A stretch of 36,717 bases of DNA from FLUQ01 sp031548325 (lineage in GTDB: Bacteria; Desulfobacterota; Desulfovibrionia; Desulfovibrionales; Desulfovibrionaceae), in the NCBI GenBank assembly GCA_031548325.1, contig JAVBRE010000111.1:1-36717 (forward strand), given 5' to 3'. A program made the position numbers and the translations under genes. The notes beneath the pieces were generated by a model. That model ran no database searches. It was not told the DNA's origin and saw only the letters and a program-made list of their open reading frames with translations. Shown in pieces: positions 1 to 7,317 of the stretch (the first letter of the stretch is position 1; each line of letters begins with the position of its first letter).

Positions 1-12
1 GAAATAGGCGCA

Positions 13-139
13 GGCGAGCTTGGCTCGCCGTCAAGCGACTATTTCAAGCGTAAAATGCTGTAAAGGCACGCCGCGCTGCCCGCGCGCGGGCCGGTTTTCC
101 AAACCGGCCATTGCTGCCGGCTGTTAGCCGGACAGCAAT
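13..139. repeat. three successive hairpins upstream of the first gene
   Basis: Three perfect or near-perfect inverted repeats follow one another. The first is GGCGAGC/GCTCGCC (13-29, loop TTG). The second is GGCCGGTTT/AAACCGGCC (89-109, loop TCC). The third is at 110-139, where ATTGCTG-CCGGCT pairs with AGCCGG-(A)-CAGCAAT around a GTT loop with one bulged A. No T-run follows any of them, so they are not convincing intrinsic terminators. They may close the transcript of a gene left of the window or be repeat units. No gene is visible in 1-214. Confidence 0.5.
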
Positions 140-155
140 GATGTGAACTCAATGG

Positions 156-184
156 CATATTTGGAGAAACTCTAATTATATAAT
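156..184 (+). promoter_or_regulatory. possible promoter for the DUF2156 gene
   Basis: A consensus -10 hexamer TATAAT lies at 179-184 in an AT-rich stretch, 30 nt before the chosen ATG. The -35 at 156-161 (CATATT, 17-nt spacer) is poor, so this rests mainly on the -10 and its position. Confidence 0.3.
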
Positions 185-214
185 CGCAAAGCTAAAATGC
201 TCCAGGAGAAATAC

Positions 215-1105
215 ATGACCAGCAACCCGCAGACTTCTTTCTCTCCGCTCTCTCTCGACGGCATGGGCCGCTACCGGGCGCTGCACGACGCAAGCCGCAC
301 CCGGGCGGCGGACTACAGCTTCACCAATCTCTGGGGCTGGGCCGAGCATTACGGTCTGGAATGGCGCTTTACGGACAAACTCTGCTGGATACGCCAGACC
401 CTGCCCACGATCCGCTACTGGGCGCCCATGGGCAAATGGAAGGATGTGGACTGGGCGAACACCCCGGAACTGACGACAATGGGCGAATTCATCCGCGTGC
501 CGGAAAAGCTGCACGCCTTGTGGCAAGAAGCCTTGCCGGACCGGGTCGTCGCTTCCGAAACCCGGGGGCAGTGGGATTATCTGTACAGCGCGCAGGATCT
601 GGCGGCTCTTTCCGGCAACCGCTTTCACAAAAAAAAGAACCTGTTCAACCAGTTTCTCAAGCTGTATCCCGATCATATCTACATGGCCATGACCCTGGAC
701 TGCGTGGAATCGGTGCTGAAAATGCAGGAAGAGTGGTTCCACTGGCGCGAGAACGAGATGTCCGAGGCCCTGATCGCCGAAAATGCCGCCGTTATGCGGG
801 TGCTCAGCCACTGGGACCAATTGCCCGGCCTGGTGGGGGGAACGCTCATGCTGCAGGGCAAGGTCATCGGCTACACCGTGGGCGAGCAACTGACCGACGA
901 CACTCTGGTGGTGCACTTTGAAAAGGGCGCCACTCAGTTCAAGGGCATTTATCAGGCCATCAACTGTTTCTTTGTGCGCGATGCCGGCGAAGGAATGGAA
1001 TATATCAACCGCGAACAGGACCTGGACGACGAAGGTCTGCGCAAGGCCAAAGAAAGCTACAACCCGGTGCAGTACGTCAAGAAGAGCACGGTGACCGTGC
1101 GCTGA
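215..1105 (+). CDS. DUF2156 / phosphatidylglycerol lysyltransferase C-terminal domain-like protein
   Basis: A soluble protein of about 296 residues resembling the DUF2156 family (LPG_synthase_C, a GNAT-like acyltransferase fold). In MprF this domain transfers an aminoacyl group from tRNA to phosphatidylglycerol. Family-like stretches are FTNLWGWAEHYGLEWRF near the N-terminus, NRFHKKKNLFNQFLKLYP in the middle, and a C-terminal half containing VIGYTVGEQLTDDTLVVHFEKG and YINREQDLDDEGLRKAKESY. It has no membrane segments, so unlike MprF it lacks the flippase part, and the substrate of such stand-alone proteins is not established. ATG 215 is preferred over ATG 197 because AGGAG (204-208) sits 6 nt before it. 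It is monocistronic and converges on the sensor kinase gene. Confidence 0.75.
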   Translation: MTSNPQTSFSPLSLDGMGRYRALHDASRTRAADYSFTNLWGWAEHYGLEWRFTDKLCWIRQTLPTIRYWAPMGKWKDVDWANTPELTTMGEFIRVPEKLHALWQEALPDRVVASETRGQWDYLYSAQDLAALSGNRFHKKKNLFNQFLKLYPDHIYMAMTLDCVESVLKMQEEWFHWRENEMSEALIAENAAVMRVLSHWDQLPGLVGGTLMLQGKVIGYTVGEQLTDDTLVVHFEKGATQFKGIYQAINCFFVRDAGEGMEYINREQDLDDEGLRKAKESYNPVQYVKKSTVTVR

Positions 1106-1120
1106 GGAGGCCTGCCCCTA

Positions 1121-1222
1121 AAAATCCGTCAGGATTTTACGCCGCCGCAGGCGGCGGAGCAAGCCGAAAACGACGTTTTTCGGCGTAGCGATCTTAGCAA
1201 AAATACGTCCTCGTATTTTTGC
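1121..1222. terminator. cluster of four hairpins between convergent genes, last one terminator-like
   Basis: Four perfect stem-loops are packed into 102 bp. They are AAAATCC/GGATTTT (1121-1138), CGCCGCC/GGCGGCG (1140-1156), GCCGAAAA/TTTTCGGC (1163-1184) and an 11-bp stem GCAAAAATACG/CGTATTTTTGC (1197-1222). The last has A- and T-runs inside the stem, so it could stop transcription from either side. That fits its position between the DUF2156 gene (+) and the kinase gene (-). Confidence 0.6.
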
Positions 1223-1245
1223 AATTTGACACTAGGAACAGCCCT

Positions 1246-4230
1246 TCAGCACAACCAGCGCCGCAGCACATCCATCAGCATCTCCACCTCAAAGGGTTTG
1301 GAGATGTGGTCGTTCATGCCCGCTTCAAGGCAGCGCCGGCGTTCTTCGACCCTGGCGTGCGCGGTCATGGCGATGATGGGCAATGAAGCGAAACGGCCCT
1401 GCGCCCGAATGCGCCGGGTGGCTTCATACCCGTCCATGACCGGCATCTGCAAGTCCATCAACACCAGCTCAAAAGGCTTTTCAGCCGCCTCCAGCGCGGC
1501 CAACGCCTCACGGCCGTTGCCGGCCACGGTCACCGTCGCCCCGGCGGCGGACAGCAGTTCCACCGCGATTTCCTGATTGATGGCGTTATCTTCAACCAGC
1601 AACAGCAGCTTGCCCGCAAGGGGCGGCGCATCCTGCGATACGGCTTTCGCCCTGGCGGGCGACGGGCATTCACCCGCGCCCTGTGCAAGATCCAGGGGAA
1701 AGAGACAGTTGATGACAACGCGGGTACCCTTGCCCGGCTCTCCCGTCAGTTCGATGTCGCCGCCCATCAGTTGCAGCAGGCGCCTGCAGATGACCAGCCC
1801 CAGTCCCGTGCCGCCGAAACGGCGGGTTGTGGAACTGTCCGCCTGGGTAAAGGCCTGAAACAGCCGTCGCTTCTCTTCATCCTCAAGGCCGATGCCCGTG
1901 TCCGTCACCGTAAATTCAAGCAGCGCTTTTCCCGCGTCGACGCTCAGGGCGCGACAGCGCAGGTCCACCCCCCCTTTTGCAGTGAATTTGACGGCGTTGC
2001 TCACCACGTTGTTCAGAACCTGCCCCAGTCGCAACGGATCGCCGATCAGAGCGCAAGGGGTTTCCGGCCTGATGGATACGGAAAAACCGATGCCCTTGTC
2101 CGCCGCCGCCTGATTGAACAGGGTCCGCACGCCGTCCATAAGGCTGTCCAGGCGGAAGGGCAGCGACTCCACCGCCATCTTGCCCGCCTCGATCTTGGAA
2201 AAATCGAGGATGTCGTTGATGAGGCCGAGCAAAGAGCGGGCCGCGCCGTGGATTTTCTGCAACTGGTCGCGCTGCTTGTCCTCAAGATTGGACTGCAAAG
2301 CGATATGCGAAAGACCAATGACCGCATTCATGGGCGTACGTATTTCGTGACTCATGTTGGCCAGAAATTCGCTTTTGGCCTTGTTGGCTTTTTCCGCCGT
2401 TTCCAGCGCCATGACCAGATCCGTGACGTCAATGACGTTGATCAGCATTCCGGTCAGTTCTCCGCCTTTATAAAGCGGCTGCAGACGCATGCGGGTCGCG
2501 CGCCCGTCCGTGTGCGTCTCGAGGGTAACTATGGGGTGGTCGGGCGTTGTCTGAAACTCCCGCAGGCAGGCGGCCGCCTTTCGGCCCTGTTCCGGTTCGT
2601 GGAACACGAGAAAGCTTTTGCCCAGCATGTTCTCGCGAGATACGTTCAGGAAACGGCACATCCACTCGTTGATTTCCAGCAGAACACCCTCGGCGTCGGT
2701 AAACAGGACTCCTTCGTCCATGTTCTGGATCATGACGGAAAAACGCGTCGCCTGGAACTGCGCCTCTTCGCGCAAGGCTTCCGATTCCGTCAAAGATGCG
2801 GCCAGATTGCGCGAAAGGTCGGCGGCCGCCTGCCTGTGCTCGGCAAGCGCCGTTTCGTCACGCATGAAGATCAGGGTTTGGTTTTCAGCCAGACTTGCGC
2901 GTTCGCACAGCAAAACCAGCTTTTTTCCGGCCTTGTTCAAGGCGGGCCTTTCCCCCTGCGCCGCTTCGCACGGCCGGATTGCGCCGGAAACGGACGGCAA
3001 AAGGTCGCCAAGGTCAAGTTTGATCATCTCGCCGGCCGTGTACCCGAAAATATCGCAGGCGGCGGCGTTGACGTCGTTGATGCGACCGGCGGCATCGATC
3101 AGCACTATTCCGTAAGGAGCGTTGTCTACATAAGCCCGCTTGCGCATGGCTTCATGCAGTTCCACTTGCGCCGCGGCCTCGCGGGCCATGGCGGCATTCG
3201 TGCGCCAGGCCCACAGCGACATCAGCGCAGAGCCGGCAAGACAGAAGAGAATCAGCCAGTTGCGGCTCTTTTCCAGTTCCGTATCCAACTCGCCGCTGGA
3301 TCTGCGGAACAGAACCCACCACCGGTCGGCCATCTCGGTCCCCGCAGTGGCGGGCGCGACCGCGAAATCCCAGCTTTCGCCCCCTGTATTCGCGCGAAAC
3401 GCGACTTCTCTGGTTTTGCTGAGGCGGGCCAGCAGAGGGGACGTTTCAGCCCGAACGTCGGGATTGAGGATTTTGCCCGCATCCCGATGCGCCACAAGCA
3501 GGCCGCGCGAGTCCAGAATTTCAAGGCTGGCCGTCCGGCCCAGGGAAAAATTGGCGATGAAATGTTCGTTAAAATAGTCCAGCTTCACGCCGAACCCGAA
3601 AGCCGCCAGCAGCTCTCCCTTGCTGTTTCTGACCGGCACTGCGACCATGAACAGGGGCGGCAGGCCGGGCACCGCGTTGGGCTTGGCTTCGCTGATAAAG
3701 CCCGGGGACCCTTCGGCCACGGCCTTGATGTAACTGAACCCGAAACCACCCACCCCCACGCTTCTGCCGTCTATGGAATCCACCAGGGAACAAGCGTTGC
3801 GCACGGTTTTGGTCGCGTCTTTGTCCTGAATCCGGATGGAACGGGCGGGGTCCTTGAAAAAGACCATAATGTTGATCAGCGTGAATTCCGGCTGGCGAGC
3901 GTGGACCGCCTGCAGAAAGCGCTCCACCCGGCCGCGCAGTTCCATATTTTCCGGATCCGAGCAGTATTGGTGAACAAGCGGCGTCGCGGCCAGCGACGCC
4001 GCGAAGCGCGCCTGACCGTCCAGCCAGAGGCCGAGAGCCGTAGCCACCTGCGAACTCAAACGGGAGTTCATTTCCCAGGACAGCGAGCGGCGCTGCTCGT
4101 AGGCCTGACGATACGAAAAAACGCCCATTAGCGTAAACAGAGCGAAGGCAAAAAAACAGGCCAGCAAAACGAAATACTTGCCGCCTGGGCTGAAGATACC
4201 GCGCCAGATCATGCTGCTTTTCCGCTCCAT
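1246..4230 (-). CDS. membrane-bound hybrid sensor histidine kinase (Cache-like, PAS, PAS, HisKA, HATPase, REC)
   Basis: A 994-residue hybrid kinase. Residues about 19-41 form a first membrane helix, followed by a periplasmic sensor of about 280 residues that looks like a double-Cache domain, then a second helix starting near W325. Two PAS regions follow (about 365-460 and 490-610). HisKA carries the phosphoacceptor H628 in NMSHEIRTPMNAVIG. The ATPase domain shows an N box (NNVVSNAVKF), DTGIG and GGTGLGL. The C-terminal receiver has its phospho-Asp at D926 in LMDLQMPVMDG and Lys in the SKPFE motif. All catalytic residues appear intact. The ligand cannot be read from sequence; Cache domains usually bind small organic molecules. 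ATG 4212 (MIWRG) is an alternative start. No separate response regulator lies next to it. Confidence 0.9.
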   Translation of the reverse strand: MERKSSMIWRGIFSPGGKYFVLLACFFAFALFTLMGVFSYRQAYEQRRSLSWEMNSRLSSQVATALGLWLDGQARFAASLAATPLVHQYCSDPENMELRGRVERFLQAVHARQPEFTLINIMVFFKDPARSIRIQDKDATKTVRNACSLVDSIDGRSVGVGGFGFSYIKAVAEGSPGFISEAKPNAVPGLPPLFMVAVPVRNSKGELLAAFGFGVKLDYFNEHFIANFSLGRTASLEILDSRGLLVAHRDAGKILNPDVRAETSPLLARLSKTREVAFRANTGGESWDFAVAPATAGTEMADRWWVLFRRSSGELDTELEKSRNWLILFCLAGSALMSLWAWRTNAAMAREAAAQVELHEAMRKRAYVDNAPYGIVLIDAAGRINDVNAAACDIFGYTAGEMIKLDLGDLLPSVSGAIRPCEAAQGERPALNKAGKKLVLLCERASLAENQTLIFMRDETALAEHRQAAADLSRNLAASLTESEALREEAQFQATRFSVMIQNMDEGVLFTDAEGVLLEINEWMCRFLNVSRENMLGKSFLVFHEPEQGRKAAACLREFQTTPDHPIVTLETHTDGRATRMRLQPLYKGGELTGMLINVIDVTDLVMALETAEKANKAKSEFLANMSHEIRTPMNAVIGLSHIALQSNLEDKQRDQLQKIHGAARSLLGLINDILDFSKIEAGKMAVESLPFRLDSLMDGVRTLFNQAAADKGIGFSVSIRPETPCALIGDPLRLGQVLNNVVSNAVKFTAKGGVDLRCRALSVDAGKALLEFTVTDTGIGLEDEEKRRLFQAFTQADSSTTRRFGGTGLGLVICRRLLQLMGGDIELTGEPGKGTRVVINCLFPLDLAQGAGECPSPARAKAVSQDAPPLAGKLLLLVEDNAINQEIAVELLSAAGATVTVAGNGREALAALEAAEKPFELVLMDLQMPVMDGYEATRRIRAQGRFASLPIIAMTAHARVEERRRCLEAGMNDHISKPFEVEMLMDVLRRWLC

Positions 4231-4334
4231 TCATGCCCGCCGGCAAGCGCACTGTTGCGGCGTGAAGACGGCTTCAAAAACAAAATATCGCTGAACGCTT
4301 GATATCGATTTGTACGTTGCCCGCATTCGTCATA

Positions 4335-4363
4335 ACGATAAACAGGTTCGAATAGCAATACAA
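4335..4363 (-). promoter_or_regulatory. candidate promoter of the hybrid kinase gene
   Basis: Read on the minus strand, TTGTAT (4358-4363) and TATCGT (4335-4340) are separated by exactly 17 nt, each matching four of six consensus bases. They lie about 105 nt upstream of the kinase start in a 159-bp gap otherwise without features. Confidence 0.35.
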
Positions 4364-4389
4364 GTTTTACCCGCCCGGAGATTACACGT

Positions 4390-4908
4390 TCATTCGTCCA
4401 GTTGAAAATCAACCTTGATTTTATACATCCGTTTGGCGGGCAGATTCAGAACGGAAATTCCCGTGGCCGCCGTGATTTCCGCCAGCACGGCGGCCACGGC
4501 TTCCCGCGAGGGGCCGATGCAGGTGAACCACACGTTGTAGGCATGGTCACGCAGGTAGTTGTGGGTCACGCCCGGTTGCGCGTTGACCAGGCGGATGAAT
4601 TCGTCCAGCTTGTCCGGCGGCGCCTTGGCCGCGCACAGCGTACTGTAAAAACCCAGTTTTTTCGACTGAAAATTGGCCCCGATGCGGCGGATGACGCCCC
4701 GTTGCCGCATGGCCCGCACCCGTTCCAGACATTCTTCCTCCGGCAGGCCCACAGCCTTGCCGATGGCTGCATAGGGACGACTTTCCAGAGGAAAACCCGA
4801 CTGGATCAGACCGAGAATCTTACGGTCCCCCCCATCCAGCAGTCCGTCCGGGGAAGGGTCGACGCTCGCGCCGTCGGCCGCCGTATCCGCCACAGTCCTG
4901 TTCGTCAT
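4390..4908 (-). CDS. ahbB: siroheme decarboxylase subunit (AhbA/AhbB family)
   Basis: A 172-residue Lrp/AsnC-like protein of the siroheme decarboxylase family, which removes two acetate carboxyls from siroheme to give 12,18-didecarboxysiroheme. Residues about 27-75 form a winged-helix region (LLDGGDRKILGLIQSGFPL). The rest is the AsnC ligand-binding-like fold carrying family motifs RRIGANFQSKKLGFYSTL and PGVTHNYLRDHAYNVWF, with H116 and H122 as candidate heme-propionate or catalytic residues. ATG 4908 is chosen over 4923 because AAAGGG precedes it at about 5 nt and it overlaps the ahbD stop (TGATG), implying coupling. The enzyme normally needs A and B subunits, but only one gene is here. The B assignment rests on the THNY-type motif and is less certain than the family. 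Confidence 0.78.
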   Translation of the reverse strand: MTNRTVADTAADGASVDPSPDGLLDGGDRKILGLIQSGFPLESRPYAAIGKAVGLPEEECLERVRAMRQRGVIRRIGANFQSKKLGFYSTLCAAKAPPDKLDEFIRLVNAQPGVTHNYLRDHAYNVWFTCIGPSREAVAAVLAEITAATGISVLNLPAKRMYKIKVDFQLDE

Positions 4909-6026
4909 CACATCCCTTTGCACATGCCGCGTCCCGGCATGCCCGTTTGCCCGAGGTCGGCTCCGGGCCGCCCGGGAGTGTAGCCGCAGAGGGGCTCTTC
5001 CGCCATATGATTGCCGGTCAGGCTATATGCTCTGGCCCGGCAACCGCCGCAGACCTTGTGAAACTCGCAAGGTCCGCATTTGCCCTCGTAGGCCGCCCGG
5101 TCCCTGAACTGCAAAAAGGGCTTCGCGCTGCGCCAGATTTCCGGAAAAGGCGTTTGGAACACATTGCCGCAATCCAGTTCCAGATAGCCGCAGGGCTGCA
5201 CCTGCCCCACATGGCTGATAAAACAGAAGCCCGTGCCGCCCAGGCATCCCCGCGTAAGCGCGTCCATGCCGAAGACGTCCGGGGTCACGGCCAGGCCCTC
5301 GGCGGCGGCCCGCTGGCGCATGATGCGGTAATAGTGCGGGGCGCAGGTTGCTTTCAGGTGCATGGCCGTGGTTTTGCGAAAATCATAGAACCAGTTCAGG
5401 GTTTCTTCATATTCCCGGCTGGATATGACCTGATCCTGCAAACTTTCGGCCCTGCCCATGGGCACCAGCAGAAAAATATGCCAGGCCGCCGCGCCCAGGC
5501 GTTCGGCCAGCGAAAAAATCTCCCTGAAGCGGGCAAGGTTGTCCTTGGTGACCGTGGTGTTGATCTGAAAAGGCACCCCGGCCTCGCGCAGGCGCGCGAT
5601 GCCCCGCAACGCCGCGTCAAAGGCGCCGGGTTCGCCCCGGAAGGCGTCATGGTAGGCGGCGCTCGCCCCGTCAATGGAGATGGAGCAGCGCTGAATGCCC
5701 GCGGCTTTTATTTCCCCGGCGTTTTCCGGCGTAATCAGGGTGCCGTTGGGAGCCATGACCGCCCGCAACCCCTTGTCGCGGGCATAGCGCGCCAGTTCGA
5801 AAATGTCCGGCCGCAACAAAGGTTCGCCGCCTGTGAAAATAATGATGGGGCTGCCGAGCTGGGGAAAGGTATCGATAAGCGCCTTTGCCGCATCCGTATC
5901 GCATTCGCCCGGATAGGGCTCGCTGTGCGCTTCCGCCCGGCAGTGCCTGCAGGCGAGGTTGCAGGACCTGGTCACTTCCCAGGCCACCAGGCGCAAGGCG
6001 GGTGTGCCGTCTGCCAATGGACGCAT
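4908..6026 (-). CDS. ahbD: radical SAM heme synthase AhbD (Fe-coproporphyrin III to heme b)
   Basis: A 372-residue radical SAM/SPASM-type protein matching AhbD, which oxidatively decarboxylates two propionates of Fe-coproporphyrin III to the vinyl groups of heme b. The SAM cluster motif is C22-NLA-C26-RH-C29, followed by FTGGEPLLRPD and the strand SISIDGA. The C-terminal region is Cys-rich (GCLGGTGFCFISHVGQVQPCGYLELDCGN and CGPCEFHKVCGGCRARAY), as expected for an auxiliary 4Fe-4S cluster. Start ATG 6026 follows GAGAGGGG on the minus strand. It lies downstream of hemB, separated by a 124-bp inverted-repeat element, and overlaps the siroheme decarboxylase start by one base. AhbC is its closest paralogue; assignment to AhbD rests on the short N-terminus and the family-like gene order. 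Confidence 0.85.
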   Translation of the reverse strand: MRPLADGTPALRLVAWEVTRSCNLACRHCRAEAHSEPYPGECDTDAAKALIDTFPQLGSPIIIFTGGEPLLRPDIFELARYARDKGLRAVMAPNGTLITPENAGEIKAAGIQRCSISIDGASAAYHDAFRGEPGAFDAALRGIARLREAGVPFQINTTVTKDNLARFREIFSLAERLGAAAWHIFLLVPMGRAESLQDQVISSREYEETLNWFYDFRKTTAMHLKATCAPHYYRIMRQRAAAEGLAVTPDVFGMDALTRGCLGGTGFCFISHVGQVQPCGYLELDCGNVFQTPFPEIWRSAKPFLQFRDRAAYEGKCGPCEFHKVCGGCRARAYSLTGNHMAEEPLCGYTPGRPGADLGQTGMPGRGMCKGM

Positions 6027-6045
6027 GAAACGAACCCCTCTCAGC

Positions 6046-6169
6046 CAAAATTAAAATTTTTGCCTTCCGCCGAGGCACGCGAGCGCCGGGCGGAGGGAGT
6101 GTATACAAACATACATGACCTTCGCACGGGGCGAGCGTAACGAAGGCGGAAGGCAAAAAGACAATTTTG
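6046..6169. repeat. 124-bp element with about 25-bp terminal inverted repeats
   Basis: The ends form a near-perfect inverted repeat. 6046-6071 (CAAAATT, four variable bases, then TTTTGCCTTCCGCC) is mirrored at 6145-6169. The inner 15 bp (TTTTTGCCTTCCGCC versus GGCGGAAGGCAAAAA) are perfect. Smaller inverted repeats lie inside (CCTTCG/CGAAGG, CCGCC/GGCGG) around a short AT-rich centre. It fills the hemB-ahbD gap exactly, starting at the base next to the hemB stop and ending near the ahbD ribosome-binding site. No coding sequence or clear target-site duplication is seen. Confidence 0.7.
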
Positions 6170-7144
6170 TCACTTTATCAGCCCCTTTTCGAGCAACTCC
6201 GCCGCAAAATAGGTAATGATCAGATCCGCGCCGGCCCGTTTCATGCCCAGCAGCGATTCGAGCATAACGGCGGTCTCGTCGACCCAGCCCTGAGCGCCGG
6301 CGGCCTTGATCATGCTGTATTCTCCGCTGACCTGGTACGCGGCCACCGGCAGGTCGCACATCTGGCGTACCCTGTACAAAATGTCCAGATACGGGCCGGC
6401 CGGTTTCACTATCAGCATGTCCGCGCCCTCGGCGATATCGGCGCCGGCTTCGCGCAGGGCCTCGCGGCCGTTGGCCGAGTCCATCTGATAGGTTTTGCGG
6501 TTGCCGAATTTCGGAGCGGATTCCGCGGCTTCGCGAAAAGGTCCGTAAAAGGCGGACGCATATTTTGAAGCATATGAAAGGATCGGCACATGGGCGAAGC
6601 CCTCGCGGTCGAGAATTTCGCGCATGGCAGCCACCCGGCCGTCCATCATGTCCGAGGGGGCCACGATGTCGGCGCCGGCCCTGGCGTGCGACAGGGCCAC
6701 CCGGCTGAGCGCTTCCACCGTGTCGTCATTGCGCACTTCTCCGGCCGGGTTCAGAACGCCGCAGTGCCCGTGCGAGGTGTATTCGCACAGGCAGACGTCC
6801 GTGATCACCACCAGTTGAGGAAAACGTTCCTTCAGACGTTGCGTCGCGCGCTGCACGATGCCATCGTCGGCCCAGGCTTCAGAGCCCAATTCATTCTTGG
6901 CTTTGGGGATGCCGAAAAGCAGGCAGCTGCGCAAGCCCGCGTCAACAGCCCTGGTCAGCGCCTCTTCCAGAACGTCCAACGAATACTGGAACTGCCCCGG
7001 CATGGAACTGATGGGTTTGGCAAAATCTTTTTCCGGGGTGTCCGCCACAAAATAGGGCATGATCAGGTCTTTGGGTCGTAAAAATGTCTCGCGGACCATC
7101 TCGCGCAAGGTGCCTGTGCGGCGCAGCCTTCTTCCTCTATACAT
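6170..7144 (-). CDS. hemB: porphobilinogen synthase (delta-aminolevulinate dehydratase), zinc type
   Basis: A 324-residue cytosolic enzyme that condenses two 5-aminolevulinate molecules to porphobilinogen, the first pyrrole of tetrapyrrole synthesis. Both Schiff-base lysines are present: K194 in LSYASKYASAFYGPF and K247 in MLIVKPAGPYLDI. The DVCLCEYTSHGHCG segment gives Cys118, Cys120 and Cys128, the zinc-site signature rather than the Asp-rich magnesium form. The second Lys motif reads KPAGPYLD where KPGMPYLD is usual, a mild deviation. The open frame continues upstream into repeat DNA. ATG 7144 is chosen because GGGAGG lies 5 nt before it and the protein then has family length. It lies between ahbC and ahbD, consistent with siroheme-dependent heme synthesis. 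Confidence 0.95.
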   Translation of the reverse strand: MYRGRRLRRTGTLREMVRETFLRPKDLIMPYFVADTPEKDFAKPISSMPGQFQYSLDVLEEALTRAVDAGLRSCLLFGIPKAKNELGSEAWADDGIVQRATQRLKERFPQLVVITDVCLCEYTSHGHCGVLNPAGEVRNDDTVEALSRVALSHARAGADIVAPSDMMDGRVAAMREILDREGFAHVPILSYASKYASAFYGPFREAAESAPKFGNRKTYQMDSANGREALREAGADIAEGADMLIVKPAGPYLDILYRVRQMCDLPVAAYQVSGEYSMIKAAGAQGWVDETAVMLESLLGMKRAGADLIITYFAAELLEKGLIK

Positions 7145-7151
7145 AGAGCCT

Positions 7152-7310
7152 CCCTGAGGGGGCGCTGCCCCCTCAGACTCCCCCGCAAGGGGTCTGAGCC
7201 CCCTTGACCCTGCATATGGGTTCTGTTTTTCCGCATTGCGGAAAAACAAAACCCCATTACGGGTCAAGGGGGCAGTGCCTCCTGGCGGGGTTTGGGGCGG
7301 AGCCCCAATT
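7152..7310. repeat. bipartite GC-rich palindromic repeat, copy A (ahbC-hemB gap)
   Basis: The element has two arms around a central hairpin. The left arm has a GAGGGGGC/GCCCCCTC hairpin, then CCCCGCAAGGGG and CCCCCTTGACCC. The centre is an 11-bp stem TGTTTTTCCGC/GCGGAAAAACA (7224-7248). The right arm carries GGGTCAAGGGGG and GGGGCGGAGCCCC in inverted order. Very similar parts recur at 27889, 30919 and 35651. It separates ahbC from hemB and could reduce or end transcription, but no T-run follows a stem in either direction. Confidence 0.7.
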
Positions 7311-7317
7311 ATTTATT

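Noticed and set aside
1771..4131. A 786-codon open frame opposite the first sensor kinase gene
   Set aside because: It lies antisense to a kinase with full domain structure and shows only the codon shadow of GC-rich DNA (His/Gln/Arg-rich, no family features).
4340..4360. GGTTCGAATAGCA resembling a tRNA T-loop
   Set aside because: No acceptor, D-arm or anticodon stem can be folded around it.
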